Source of the DNA: Fidelibacterota bacterium
GTDB lineage: Bacteria > Fidelibacterota > UBA2242 > JAFGTP01
Assembly (NCBI GenBank): GCA_016934035.1
Contig: JAFGTP010000048.1
Location: 109,079 to 173,078, forward strand
Reading direction: 5' to 3'
DNA length: 64,000 nt
A program made the position numbers and the translations under genes. Shown here piece by piece: positions 27,469 through 37,003 of this stretch; the first letter of the stretch is position 1; each line of letters opens with the position of its first letter. A model generated the notes under the pieces. It was not told where the DNA came from. It did no database searches and saw nothing but the letters and a program-made list of their open reading frames with translations.

Positions 27469-30258
27469 TTAAAAATTAATACCCATTTCCAGTTTTATTC
27501 TGCGAGGTGCGGAGTACATGGCTGGATTTTGATAGGTATCCTTGTACTCATTGAAATTGCTTCTGTGGCTCAGCAGATCAGTTTCTCTGACAATGGCTGT
27601 ATAAGCCCGGCCAGTGGTGCCATTGACCCAGTTTTCATTGAGTTTATCCAAAACATTGTAGACTGCCAGTGTAAACTGAAGGTTCATCCCTTTGGGTAAT
27701 TTCACGTTGTAATAGCCATTGAAATCAACCGAAGTGCCGCTGGGTTGCCAGGCATTGTTGTTGTAAAGGTTGACTCTGGACAAAACACTCTCTTCTATCG
27801 GCGACCATGTGTAAGGTGTGCCTGAATTGTAATAGGTAATCACCGTACCGCCGAATTTTGGCGTATTGTATCCAAGTGAAAGATTAAAGGTGTGGCGCTG
27901 GTCCCAGTTCATCGGAATCAGTACGGGAATCGGATCCATGTTGTCACCGGCCCGGGTAAAGGTTTGGGTCGGACTGTCGGCAATACCGCGAGTATATTGC
28001 AGAGTATAATTCACCATGGCTGTGACATAATGCCAGAACATGTTGAATTTCAATTCAATTCCCCGAACATTGCCATAATCTTTGTTGGTAAAAAGTCCAT
28101 ATTGGATCTGATTGTAAGTGGATATTACTTTTGTACTCAGCAGATCATAAATATCTCTGTAAAACAGTGCCACATCAAAATCCATGTAGGGATTTAATTG
28201 CTGCCATAAGCCCACTTCATACTGGACCGTTTTTTCTGCTTTCAGATTTGGATTGCCCAGGACTGTTCCAAAATCACTGGGCGGAATCAGGCGGCTGTGG
28301 TTCTGGTACATGGCTTCCATTTGCGGATTCTGAAAGAAATGGCCATAGCTGAAGTGCAACACCGCCGTAGAAGCCAGGGTATAGGACAACCCCAATCTTG
28401 GGCTCAACTGTGTTTTAATATCAGCATCAACATAATCAGACATTCTCTCCGGATCCGGAATTTCATTGCCATTATCATCGAGAATCGGGTTACCCGTTTC
28501 ATCAACTAAAGGAAAAAACAGGGCATTATCCGGATTTCGCCATTGTGTCGGGACTTTAGTGGCGGGATCAAAATAATCATATCTCAAACCCACATTCATG
28601 ACCAGGTCGCCAAAACTGATTTCATCTTGAAAGTAGGCTGAAAATTCCAGCGGTTTAACCATATAAATATCAGAATAAACTGTAGAATCAGGCAGGGTGA
28701 CAGGAACGTAACTGGAATCAAAATTTCGTTTCAAGGAACCATCATCCAGGACGGTCCAGTAATAATAGCTTTCCTGCTCCGTATTTCTGAATTCATTTAA
28801 AATATTTCTATATTTATTATCCAATGTATGCTGGACGTACTGGGCACCGGTTTTGATCTTGTGGTTTTTGGTCATCTGCCAGGTCATATCAAATTTGACA
28901 TTATCCTGTCCCATATCCCGCATGGAATGGCCCTTTTGCTGACCACCGGTATAAAAACCAGGACCGTAATTGGTCAGATAAACATCGTGGACATATCTTG
29001 CATCAGTTGGGTTTTCATATACATACCATCCGGATTCATTCATCATTTTTTGATATTTAAATTCATAAAACAATCTCTGGGATAGAGACTGGTTCAAGGT
29101 AAACGCCAGCATACTGGAATTTCTATGAGAACTGGCCATTCCATCCGGATTGTACTTGAAAGCGTGGTCATAACTGCGCCATTCATCGACATTCACTGTA
29201 TATAACAAAGACAAATTGAATCTTTCGAACAAACGGGTGGATACTTTGGCCATCAATGACTGCATGATATCGCGGTCCATAGGAACATAGGCTGAATCAC
29301 CCGTCTGTTCTGTATACCACATGAATTCATTTTCGGCAGTATAATCGCTAAGATTGTCCACCTCAAACAGCCTCAGGGCGTTAAGATGGTTTTTATTGTC
29401 ACGAAACCTGTAATTGACGAAAAAATGAAGATGGTCTTTGATGATCGGACCACTCAGGTTGATTTTAAAATCTTTGTTTCTGTCCAGTTTACCAGCATCC
29501 AATCCAATGAAGATATCATCATTTCGGGTAAAATAATTGGATAATGCTCCGGAAAAACCGCCGTGAAACTCATTGGAACCAGATTTAGTCACGGCATTGA
29601 CAATACCACTCATAGCTTTTCCGTATTCAGCATTAAAAGTCCCTGTGATAACTTCCAGATCAGAGATGGCTTCGGTCTCCACTTCCACAGCACGACCTTG
29701 TCCGCTAAAGGAATCGTCAACCTGCATTCCGTCGATCATATAGGATACCTCTGTCGTTCTGCCGCCCCGAAAGTGTCCGTTGACAACCCCGGCCTGCATG
29801 GATACGATGGAACCCATGTCTTCCGCAGGCAGCAAGTCCATGACTTCTGAACTGACATTTTTCACAGTACTGGTCTGGTCCCTTTTGGTATTGATTTTCT
29901 GGGCTTCAACCACAACAGCTTCACCTTGTACCATACCCTGTTCCAGTTCAAAATTTACATAAGATGTCCTGTTTACTGAGACGCGAACATTTTGAATAAT
30001 CATGGGTTCATAACCAATCATAGAGGCCTTGACATTGTAATTGCCCGGCGGCAGATTGATAATGAAATAATCTCCGTTTCCATCGGTTGCAGCCCCTGTA
30101 CTCAAATCTTCAATGATGATATTGGTACCGATTAATACATCACCGGTTTTGGAATCGGTGACTTTACCGGAAATTTTACCGGTTGTCTGGGCAAAAAGAA
30201 CAACAATCTGAAGAACAAGGAGTACTGTAACTATTTTAAAAATATGTGTTTTAGACAT
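27469..30258 (-). CDS. TonB-dependent receptor with carboxypeptidase-regulatory-like domain
   Basis: 929 residues: signal peptide 1-23, a CarboxypepD_reg-like beta-sandwich about 27-108 (ISGKVTDSKTGDVLIG), a plug domain about 120-235 (SYMIDGMQVDD, FNAEYGKAMSGIVNAVTKSG) and a 22-strand-type barrel to the C-terminal Phe. It should import an oligosaccharide or other large solute across the outer membrane with TonB energy. AAAAGGAAATTAT precedes the ATG. A terminator lies just upstream, so it probably has its own promoter within about 30 bp of its leader or is reached by read-through. No SusD-like gene is adjacent. Confidence 0.95.
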   Translation of the reverse strand: MSKTHIFKIVTVLLVLQIVVLFAQTTGKISGKVTDSKTGDVLIGTNIIIEDLSTGAATDGNGDYFIINLPPGNYNVKASMIGYEPMIIQNVRVSVNRTSYVNFELEQGMVQGEAVVVEAQKINTKRDQTSTVKNVSSEVMDLLPAEDMGSIVSMQAGVVNGHFRGGRTTEVSYMIDGMQVDDSFSGQGRAVEVETEAISDLEVITGTFNAEYGKAMSGIVNAVTKSGSNEFHGGFSGALSNYFTRNDDIFIGLDAGKLDRNKDFKINLSGPIIKDHLHFFVNYRFRDNKNHLNALRLFEVDNLSDYTAENEFMWYTEQTGDSAYVPMDRDIMQSLMAKVSTRLFERFNLSLLYTVNVDEWRSYDHAFKYNPDGMASSHRNSSMLAFTLNQSLSQRLFYEFKYQKMMNESGWYVYENPTDARYVHDVYLTNYGPGFYTGGQQKGHSMRDMGQDNVKFDMTWQMTKNHKIKTGAQYVQHTLDNKYRNILNEFRNTEQESYYYWTVLDDGSLKRNFDSSYVPVTLPDSTVYSDIYMVKPLEFSAYFQDEISFGDLVMNVGLRYDYFDPATKVPTQWRNPDNALFFPLVDETGNPILDDNGNEIPDPERMSDYVDADIKTQLSPRLGLSYTLASTAVLHFSYGHFFQNPQMEAMYQNHSRLIPPSDFGTVLGNPNLKAEKTVQYEVGLWQQLNPYMDFDVALFYRDIYDLLSTKVISTYNQIQYGLFTNKDYGNVRGIELKFNMFWHYVTAMVNYTLQYTRGIADSPTQTFTRAGDNMDPIPVLIPMNWDQRHTFNLSLGYNTPKFGGTVITYYNSGTPYTWSPIEESVLSRVNLYNNNAWQPSGTSVDFNGYYNVKLPKGMNLQFTLAVYNVLDKLNENWVNGTTGRAYTAIVRETDLLSHRSNFNEYKDTYQNPAMYSAPRRIKLEMGINF

Positions 30259-30284
30259 ATAATTTCCTTTTAGAATCCTTTATT

Positions 30285-30327
30285 AAAAAAAAGAGAAAAC
30301 CACCAAGATCAATGATGGTTTTCTCTT
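30285..30327 (-). terminator. Rho-independent terminator after the T9SS sugar-binding protein
   Basis: Twelve-bp inverted repeat (30291-30302 with 30316-30327, core AGAGAAAACCA) followed on the minus strand by eight T. It separates the 862-residue protein gene from the TonB receptor gene downstream. Confidence 0.88.
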
Positions 30328-30337
30328 TTCTATTCGA

Positions 30338-32926
30338 TTATTTCATAAGCAGCATTTTTCTGGTTTGTGTGAAGTCGCCAGCCTGAATTTTGTAAAAGTA
30401 AACACCGGTTGCAACATCAGCAGCATTCCATTGAATTGAATGTGCTCCGGCAATCTGTTGTTTGTTGACCAAAGTTGTAACTTTCTGTCCCAACATATTA
30501 TACACACTGATATTAACGTTGGTAACCTTTCCCAGAGTATAATTGATCCTTGTAGTCGGATTAAAAGGGTTGGGATAATTCTGTTCAAGGCTAAAACTTG
30601 TTGCAATTGTTTCGTTTTCATCGTCATCAATATCAACATAACCGTACTGATCACCGATGAAGGTATAAGTCCATTCAGCCGGTGACTGCCATGCATGGTC
30701 AGTATTGGTTGGAGACCAACCTAAAGCCGATTCGTGACTTGTTGAACCTTCATCATTATCATGGAAATATAATTCAATCGGAATTTTCATACCATTTTTT
30801 GGATAAAATCTTTCTTCACTACCTGATTTAATAGAATCCAGCGAAATTTTTGCTTCAAATACATAATCAGGATCAAAACCTTCAAAATAATATCCTTCTG
30901 ATCCGACGGCCATTGTATATCCACTTGTTATTTCGTCGGTAAAACCATCTGCTCTGAACTGCATTTTATGATCTGGTTCATTGCCCTTTGTATAAGCAGC
31001 ATGAGCACCGCCCTGTTGATGATAGAGGCCAATGAAGAAATCCAGAGCATCATTACACCACCAACTATTTGTTTCTGAAAAATAATACTTATCATCGACA
31101 ACATCTGCTGCTAGGTATAAGTAATCATTATCAACGGCAATGAATACCGTGGCTTTCAGGTCACTCGAATCAGCCATTGAGCCAACAACAACAAAATCTG
31201 TTTCCGGTTTCAACACGAAGGGCTTAATACCGCTGTCATACCACTCATCAAGATACCCATCAGCAACAAAAGTAGCCGGAACATCGAGAGAAATAGTGGC
31301 AACACCCTTTCCCATACCGGATACCATATCAGAAAAGGCAGGCTCCCCAACATTGCCGGCTGCATCTTTACAGACCACGGCATAATAATAATCCAACTGT
31401 CCGTCAACCAAAGGGTATTTCAGATAATGGGCAACAGCCTGAGTACCTTCGAGAACGCCACTTTTAATTAATTCGACACTTGGATCAGTCAGATCCGTAA
31501 TGGGTTTTGTCGAGCCATAGACATTATATACTTCGCCAGATTCACCGTCAACATCGGTCCACATGACCAGGTTGTAATATTGTGACGGATAAGGTATACC
31601 GCTGACACCTGCCGGCGCTGCCGGAGGAAAGAGATCAAAAGTCGGATTACCGATGACAATATCATCCAGATAGATTACTTTTCCAAGACCATTGGTTGAT
31701 CCGATTAAAATCTTGAGGTCCTGTAATCTGGTGGAATCCATCAGCGCATCATATCTTGAGGCATTGATAGAAGCATCCCATGCGCCGCCGTTTCTGTCAA
31801 AATCAGTCAACGCCAATATAACCTGTTTCCAGGTACCGTCATAGCCAACTTCTTCTTCCTTGAGCATATAATAGGCTTCATATCCCAAATCCGGACCAGC
31901 AGTGGTATCCATATCATCATCAGCCAAAACGATTTTTAATGAATCCAAACCGGCATCCGCTTTAATTTTAAATTTCAATGAATCAGTCACCCAGGTAAGA
32001 AATGTATTTTGGGGTGGTTTAATTGTAAAAACAGGACCGTCCCAAAGCGCCCAGCTATTTTCTACCGGAGGAGTATTGTATTTAATGGATGTTGTTCCGC
32101 CTCCCGGATAGGAATCTTCCTCTTCGGTAATTTCAACAGAACCGCCACCCCAGCCTCCGGAAAGTGTTACATTTGCCGGAAGGGCTCGGCCATTAAAGAA
32201 TGTGACATCAACTTTAGCCGCTCCGGTCAATTTGAAAGCATCTAATAAAATGACACCATGAGCTGTTGGTGATATACCTTCAGCAATGGACAATTCAACA
32301 TCAATAGATTTGATTTTGTCTTTATCAATCACACCATTGCCCACAACTCCAGCCCATGTTGTCAGGTTGAAAGCAGAGCCATCCCAGGAACCATTGGATA
32401 CAATCGCAATTTTCTGCTCGTACCATACACCAGGGGTATTCTGAACGATATTATCATTCAATGAATAATAGTATTCACAATTGCCATTCCCATCTGCCAG
32501 GTTACCATCTGGTGATTCAGCACAATCTGTTATATTGACGCGGAAACTTAAAGGCTGTGTTGACGGTTCTTCTATATAATACATAAATGATAATGTATCA
32601 TATCCTGAAAAATCAAATACTTCATTTGAATCCGCTTTACTAAAACCTAGTTTGTGGTATCCGCCCCAGGATTCAGAATCCTGAATTCTGTAGTCCATTC
32701 TTAATGCTTTTGCACCTTCAGCTACAGGATTATCTACCCATGTTAAATATGCATAACATGAGTCCCTGTCTGAATTCTCTGACCATTCGTAATACAATGG
32801 TGCTGCATTGTAACCAGATGTTGTTGAATCCATCTCAGTTTCAAAGTCAATCAACATCTTTTCCTGCGCAAAGAGTGCTGTGACACTCAATAGCACAACA
32901 AATAACAATAACATTCTACTTTTCAT
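30338..32926 (-). CDS. T9SS exported multidomain sugar-binding-type protein (CBM9-like)
   Basis: 862 residues: signal peptide 1-20, two jelly-roll domains of galactose-binding or CBM type (about 22-235 and 240-430; both start with buried-Trp and LLD/YLDD motifs), an Fn3-like domain about 440-540, a CBM9/DOMON-like domain about 555-765 (ADGYLDEW, LYLAADVVDD) and a T9SS tail from about 775 (LEQNYPNPFNP). No catalytic acid pair was recognised, so it is more likely a surface glycan-binding protein than a hydrolase. AAGAAGGAGG precedes the ATG, and the start overlaps the stop of the 48-residue membrane protein by 4 bp (ATGA). A strong terminator follows. Confidence 0.85.
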   Translation of the reverse strand: MKSRMLLLFVVLLSVTALFAQEKMLIDFETEMDSTTSGYNAAPLYYEWSENSDRDSCYAYLTWVDNPVAEGAKALRMDYRIQDSESWGGYHKLGFSKADSNEVFDFSGYDTLSFMYYIEEPSTQPLSFRVNITDCAESPDGNLADGNGNCEYYYSLNDNIVQNTPGVWYEQKIAIVSNGSWDGSAFNLTTWAGVVGNGVIDKDKIKSIDVELSIAEGISPTAHGVILLDAFKLTGAAKVDVTFFNGRALPANVTLSGGWGGGSVEITEEEDSYPGGGTTSIKYNTPPVENSWALWDGPVFTIKPPQNTFLTWVTDSLKFKIKADAGLDSLKIVLADDDMDTTAGPDLGYEAYYMLKEEEVGYDGTWKQVILALTDFDRNGGAWDASINASRYDALMDSTRLQDLKILIGSTNGLGKVIYLDDIVIGNPTFDLFPPAAPAGVSGIPYPSQYYNLVMWTDVDGESGEVYNVYGSTKPITDLTDPSVELIKSGVLEGTQAVAHYLKYPLVDGQLDYYYAVVCKDAAGNVGEPAFSDMVSGMGKGVATISLDVPATFVADGYLDEWYDSGIKPFVLKPETDFVVVGSMADSSDLKATVFIAVDNDYLYLAADVVDDKYYFSETNSWWCNDALDFFIGLYHQQGGAHAAYTKGNEPDHKMQFRADGFTDEITSGYTMAVGSEGYYFEGFDPDYVFEAKISLDSIKSGSEERFYPKNGMKIPIELYFHDNDEGSTSHESALGWSPTNTDHAWQSPAEWTYTFIGDQYGYVDIDDDENETIATSFSLEQNYPNPFNPTTRINYTLGKVTNVNISVYNMLGQKVTTLVNKQQIAGAHSIQWNAADVATGVYFYKIQAGDFTQTRKMLLMK

Positions 32927-33069
32927 GTTTCCTCCTTCTTAACATTAACATTCACCAGATCAGTTTTTTCTTTTGACCTGTTCTTTTTCATATATGATGA
33001 AAATATGAGAATCAATTCACCGATTATTCCAATTATTAAAACGATAATTAAAATATCTATACCTGTCAT
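32923..33069 (-). CDS. Small single-pass membrane protein (48 residues)
   Basis: MTGIDILIIVLIIGIIGELI begins a 48-residue protein with one transmembrane helix (about 4-24) and a Lys/Arg-rich cytosolic tail (KKNRSKEK). The stop overlaps the ATG of the 862-residue T9SS protein as ATGA, which argues that it is translated. A GGAG lies 11 nt upstream of ATG 33069. I do not recognise a family. It may be a leader protein that couples translation, or a small membrane partner. Two TTTATCA palindromes lie 110-150 bp upstream. Confidence 0.6.
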   Translation of the reverse strand: MTGIDILIIVLIIGIIGELILIFSSYMKKNRSKEKTDLVNVNVKKEET

Positions 33070-33177
33070 AAATTTAAATTCTCCATTTATAAAGTTGCGG
33101 TTTGCAAATATCAAAGTTCAGACCAAAAATGATTCAAGAGGGAAAAATGATTGAATGGCAACTATCATTTTGAATAT

Positions 33178-33194
33178 TTTATCATAATGATAAA
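33178..33194. promoter_or_regulatory. Palindromic operator candidate 1 (divergent region)
   Basis: TTTATCATAATGATAAA, perfect 7-bp arms around TAA. It lies between the minus-strand small membrane protein/T9SS operon and the plus-strand GH99-like gene, and is 22 bp centre to centre from a second copy, i.e. on the same helix face. Confidence 0.7.
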
Positions 33195-33199
33195 ACAGG

Positions 33200-33216
33200 T
33201 TTATCATTTAGATAAA
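33200..33216. promoter_or_regulatory. Palindromic operator candidate 2 (divergent region)
   Basis: TTTATCATTTAGATAAA, the same palindrome with one mismatch (A for T at the start of the right arm). Paired with the copy at 33178-33194. Confidence 0.6.
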
Positions 33217-33286
33217 AGCGCAAGTTATGAATATTTTTTAATATTTCACCCCTTTGATAGGATGATAAAATCCTCAATCATGGTAT

Positions 33287-34837
33287 TTGTTTTGCTCATT
33301 GGAAATGCAATTTTTAAAACAGGAGGATGCTATCAGAAAGTTACAACTCATCACTCTTTTTCTCACAGCATTACTTTCTTTAGGGGCAACCGAAAGGACA
33401 AAAGTCCTGGCCCATTACATGCCCTGGTACCAGAATGTTTCGGTATCAGGTTATTGGGGATGGCACTGGACCATGAATTATTTTACCCCTCAAACTATTG
33501 ATCCGGAGGGCCGCCGGTCCATCGCCTCCCATTATTATCCCCTGACAGGGCCCTACGATTCCCGGGATATTGATCTTCTTGAATACCATGTGCTGTTGAT
33601 GAAATTAGCCGGAATTGACGGCGTCATCGTTGACTGGTATGGCATTGAAGATTATCATGACTATGCTGCTTTGCATGAAGCCACGGAAGAATTATTTTAT
33701 TCCATTCAGGAAGCAGAATTGGAATTTTCAATTTGCTATGAGGACAGGACCGTCGAAGCAATGGTCAGCGGGGGCCATTTGAATCCATCTGAAGCATTGG
33801 TCCACGGAACCGAAGTAATGGAATTCATGGAGAATACCTGGTTCGGTGATGACTGCTATGTCAAACTTGACGGAAAGCCATTGTTATTCAGCTGGGGCCC
33901 GCTCTACTTCAAAAGCAACAGCGAATGGGAAACCCTGTTTTCATCACTGGACCCCAAACCGCTGCTTTTTACACTGGATAATAAAAAATTTGACACTGCT
34001 TCAGGCGCTTTTCCCTGGCCACCCATGCATTTATCCAAAAACGGCCTCTTGAGCCAGGTTGACCTGAACCTCTATCTGACGCAATTTTACCAGAAATCTC
34101 TGGTCTGGGAATACCGTGTGGCGACAGCTTTTCCGGGATTTCATGATATTTATGAAGAAGCCGGATTGCATGATTCCTATGGATATCTGGACCGGGAAAA
34201 CGGAGATACGTTTCATAATACACTGACCCTTGCCATGAATTATAGTCCGAATATTTTACAGATTGCCACCTGGAATGATTTTGGCGAAGGCACAATCATT
34301 GAGCCAACCCTTGAATTCGGCTATCAATATCTTGAAGATCTTCAAAACTTTCGCAGAGAAACCATTGATTCAACCTTTAATTTTGATGGTGATGATCTTC
34401 TTCTGCCGCTGATTATTTACGAACTTCGCAAGGAATATGCTTATTCTTACCCTGTTCACAATATGCTCGATGATGCCTTTTATCACATTATAGAAGGCGA
34501 TATAGAAGCGGCCAAAGCAATCATTTATAGTTTGCATCCCAATTCGATCGAAAAAGATCAACCTCAGTCAGCCGAACAATTTACCGTCACTGAAGCCTTT
34601 CCCAATCCCTTTAATCCCAGAACTAATTTTCTGATCGATATCCGGAGCAACCAACCGGTGGATATTTTGATTTATGACAGCAGTGGAAGTTTAATCGAAA
34701 GAAAACCAAACCAAAAATTTAAAATTGGTCAAAATCAATTTCAATGGAATGGCGAGCACCTCTCCTCAGGAGTTTATTTTTTTAAATTTCAGCAGGGAAA
34801 TCATTTAATCAGCAAAAAAGTCATCCATTTGAAATAG
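33287..34837 (+). CDS. GH99/GH71-like glycosidase with T9SS tail
   Basis: Up to 516 residues. The body from VLAHYMPWYQ to about residue 375 resembles GH99/GH71-type (WbsX-like) TIM barrels: MPWYQN at the first strand, GIDGVIVDWYG, and ATWNDFGEGTIIEPT near the end. Known relatives cut alpha-mannan or alpha-1,3-glucan; the substrate here is not clear. A T9SS tail begins about 430 (AFPNPFNPRTN). The start is uncertain: ATG 33287 and ATG 33305 lack good ribosome sites, while a perfect AGGAGG (33321-33326) is placed 5 nt before an in-frame ATC (33332) that would begin a clean signal peptide (RKLQLITLFLTALLSLGA). It is divergent from the TonB-region operon. Confidence 0.85.
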   Translation: MFCSLEMQFLKQEDAIRKLQLITLFLTALLSLGATERTKVLAHYMPWYQNVSVSGYWGWHWTMNYFTPQTIDPEGRRSIASHYYPLTGPYDSRDIDLLEYHVLLMKLAGIDGVIVDWYGIEDYHDYAALHEATEELFYSIQEAELEFSICYEDRTVEAMVSGGHLNPSEALVHGTEVMEFMENTWFGDDCYVKLDGKPLLFSWGPLYFKSNSEWETLFSSLDPKPLLFTLDNKKFDTASGAFPWPPMHLSKNGLLSQVDLNLYLTQFYQKSLVWEYRVATAFPGFHDIYEEAGLHDSYGYLDRENGDTFHNTLTLAMNYSPNILQIATWNDFGEGTIIEPTLEFGYQYLEDLQNFRRETIDSTFNFDGDDLLLPLIIYELRKEYAYSYPVHNMLDDAFYHIIEGDIEAAKAIIYSLHPNSIEKDQPQSAEQFTVTEAFPNPFNPRTNFLIDIRSNQPVDILIYDSSGSLIERKPNQKFKIGQNQFQWNGEHLSSGVYFFKFQQGNHLISKKVIHLK

Positions 34838-34854
34838 TATCCAATGACCGCAAA

Positions 34855-34896
34855 GTACCCTTCGGGCCCGCTGCTCTTTCCGGGCCCGAAGGGTAC
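34855..34896. terminator. GC-rich 16-bp hairpin between convergent genes
   Basis: GTACCCTTCGGGCCCG at 34855-34870 pairs perfectly with 34881-34896 around a 10-nt loop. It lies between the stops of the GH99-like gene (plus) and CE1 esterase gene (minus). No T run follows on either side, so it may be a bidirectional RNA-protecting stem rather than an intrinsic terminator. Confidence 0.6.
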
Positions 34897-34928
34897 CTGG
34901 CATCAGAGAAGCCGGTTCCCGTTCAAAT

Positions 34929-36059
34929 TTATTGAAACAGCAATGGTAAAAATTCAATCAAGTAATCCCGCCAGTTGAGCCAGGTATGCCCGCCCGGGGA
35001 CTCATTATAAGTGACATTAAAACCGTTGTTCCGAAGCATTTCAACCGAAGCACGGGAAGTTTCGACTAAAAAATCATCCTTTCCGGTAGCAAACCAGCAA
35101 AGCTTCAGATGGCTTTTATCCTTTGCCAGATCATCTTTGTGCATTTCTTCCCATGAAGGGTTTGCCGGAGGCTGCCCCATATTGCCAACAATTCCAAAAA
35201 TACCTGAACTGAAAACACCGAAGTAACCGAACATTTCCAGCCTGGGTATCGCAATATTCAGGGTCTGGGCTCCACCCATAGATAGACCTGCAATAGCACG
35301 ATATTCCGGTTTTTCTAAAATTCGGTAGTGGGATTCAATAAAGAGCATAACATCATCATTAAATTCTCTGACGAATTCCTCCATATCCAAAGGTTGTCCC
35401 CATTGCCAGGGGCCGGTATGGCCATCGGGCATCACGACGATCATCGGTTTTATTTTATCCTCTGCCAGCAGATTGTCCAGAATAAATCCGGCCCGTCCGA
35501 CACTTGACCAGGAATCATCACTATCCGAAGCCCCGTGAAGCAGGTAAAAAACCGGATACTTTTCGAGGTTGTTTTCATATCCCGGCGGTGTGTATACATG
35601 CATTCGACGCTGGCGTCCCAGGGTCTGCGAAGGGTAGTAAACCTCAGCTACTGCCCCATGGGGCACATTCTGCAGGTCCATCAGGTTATTGCCCTTTATA
35701 TGAAATAAACTCCAACTCATGGAATTGGCCTGGCTCGTCATCGGGTTTTTTGAATCCATGACACGAATACCATCCACTGCAAAATTATATCGATAAGAGC
35801 CGGCAGGTACCGGGTCTGTTGTCACTTCCCAGACGCCATTGCCCTGCTTTTTCATAATCAGGCCCAACATGGTTCCGGGAATATCGGAACTGCCCAGCTT
35901 CACCTCTGCAGCTTGGGGTGCGTAGATCTGGAATTTGACACGATTATCTGCCATTATTCGAATTGAAGCCAATGTGTCATTAGGTGTTGGGGCCGGCCAT
36001 TGGGCCAATAGGGTTGCAGCCATAGCCAAAATCACAGGAACAATTTTCATTGGTTTCAT
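34929..36059 (-). CDS. CE1-type carbohydrate esterase with N-terminal E-set domain
   Basis: 376 residues: signal peptide 1-20, an early-set immunoglobulin-like domain (about 30-115, similar to CBM48 or E-set esterase domains), and an esterase D/CE1 domain (about 130-376). Ser260 in GLSMGGAQ is the nucleophile, Asp328/329 in TGKDDF and His358 in PGGHTW complete the triad. The family removes feruloyl or acetyl groups from xylans and related glycans. ATG 36059 is supported by AAGGAGACAG. It converges with the GH99-like gene and lies 75 bp after the HTH gene on the same strand. Confidence 0.9.
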   Translation of the reverse strand: MKPMKIVPVILAMAATLLAQWPAPTPNDTLASIRIMADNRVKFQIYAPQAAEVKLGSSDIPGTMLGLIMKKQGNGVWEVTTDPVPAGSYRYNFAVDGIRVMDSKNPMTSQANSMSWSLFHIKGNNLMDLQNVPHGAVAEVYYPSQTLGRQRRMHVYTPPGYENNLEKYPVFYLLHGASDSDDSWSSVGRAGFILDNLLAEDKIKPMIVVMPDGHTGPWQWGQPLDMEEFVREFNDDVMLFIESHYRILEKPEYRAIAGLSMGGAQTLNIAIPRLEMFGYFGVFSSGIFGIVGNMGQPPANPSWEEMHKDDLAKDKSHLKLCWFATGKDDFLVETSRASVEMLRNNGFNVTYNESPGGHTWLNWRDYLIEFLPLLFQ

Positions 36060-36134
36060 AATCTGTCTCCTTGGTTTATTTTTCAATTTGTATTTCTTCA
36101 GGGCATCTTCAAAAAAAAGGCGCCAGAATTTTTG

Positions 36135-36350
36135 CTAACCTTCACAGGACTCAGCATACTCGAGTAAATCACCGGGCTGGCATTCCAGCACCCGGCAAAT
36201 TTTTTCCAGTGTTGAAAAACGGATGGCTTTGGCTTTGCCGCTTTTGAGGATGGATAAATTTGCCATCGTAATGCCCACCTTTTCAGACAATTCAATAAGT
36301 TTCATTTTTCGTTTGACCAATAGTAAATCCAAATTCACCTGTATACTCAT
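36135..36350 (-). CDS. Cro/C1-type HTH regulator, YozG-like
   Basis: 71 residues, almost entirely one XRE-family helix-turn-helix: LDLLLVKRKMKLIELSEKVG, then ITMANLSILKSGKAKAIRF as recognition helix, and LECQPGDLLEY. Such small regulators commonly sit next to DUF2975 membrane proteins (YoaS/YozG pair), as here with a 9-bp gap. It probably autoregulates the pair; the target is not visible. Confidence 0.9.
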   Translation of the reverse strand: MSIQVNLDLLLVKRKMKLIELSEKVGITMANLSILKSGKAKAIRFSTLEKICRVLECQPGDLLEYAESCEG

Positions 36351-36359
36351 TTCATATTC

Positions 36360-36992
36360 CTAAACCGTTAGTTTTTGTTCTTCATCAAGCAACACACCTT
36401 GTCTAAAAACAGCTCCCAGGACAATCAGGCTGAGACCGATTGCCAACAGGAATATACTGGCATTGAAATCAGCTGTAATAGTAGAACTCAATAGATTGAT
36501 ACTGATCTGGTAAAGATCAAAAAAGATAGAAAGTGAAAAATTGACCAATTCTGCGATAACAAGGGCATAACCAATGAGGGTAATCCTTTTTGCATTTTCA
36601 TCGACAAATATTTCACTCTTTTTAAAACTGAAAAATATTTTTCTGAAATTTCCGACCACAAAAAGGAAAAATCCCATGGCATAGAGATATGCCAAAAAAG
36701 CCAAAGATATTGACTGCCAGTGATTTATATTATAGCGGGTTGTGGCTTTGATATCGCTGATTTTCATACCAAAGATTTCCGGAATATTTATAGGGTTTTG
36801 ATCCTCCCGGACCATTTGTGACAGAGATACTTCCCTGTGAAAATAAAATTCCAAAACTTCACTGTCAGGATTAAAGGCCTTGAATAAAAAAGCCAGAGCA
36901 ATCAGCAGGGATAATCCCGCCAGAAAAAAATAAATATAATCCAGACAATACTTAATGACAGATACCAGGGATTTTTCGCCGATTATTTTCAT
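36360..36992 (-). CDS. DUF2975 family membrane protein
   Basis: 210 residues with four transmembrane helices (about 18-38, 94-113, 138-160, 176-196). The C-terminal FRQGVLLDEEQKLTV is the conserved DUF2975 ending. Ribosome site AAAAGGAG. Partner of the following XRE-type regulator and 11 bp after the aspartic protease gene. Its function is unknown; a membrane-linked control of the HTH protein is suggested by the constant pairing. Confidence 0.9.
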   Translation of the reverse strand: MKIIGEKSLVSVIKYCLDYIYFFLAGLSLLIALAFLFKAFNPDSEVLEFYFHREVSLSQMVREDQNPINIPEIFGMKISDIKATTRYNINHWQSISLAFLAYLYAMGFFLFVVGNFRKIFFSFKKSEIFVDENAKRITLIGYALVIAELVNFSLSIFFDLYQISINLLSSTITADFNASIFLLAIGLSLIVLGAVFRQGVLLDEEQKLTV

Positions 36993-37003
36993 AAATTCTC
37001 CTT

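Noticed and set aside
33172..33188. Possible sigma-54 promoter TGGCA...TTTTG on the plus strand near 33157-33172
   Set aside because: The spacing between the GG and the -12 element is wrong and the GC is absent.
33151..33501. Plus-strand frame overlapping the GH99-like start (MVFVLLIGNAIFKTGG)
   Set aside because: Looks a little like a signal peptide, but it lacks a ribosome site, crosses the operator pair and runs off-frame into the GH99-like gene.
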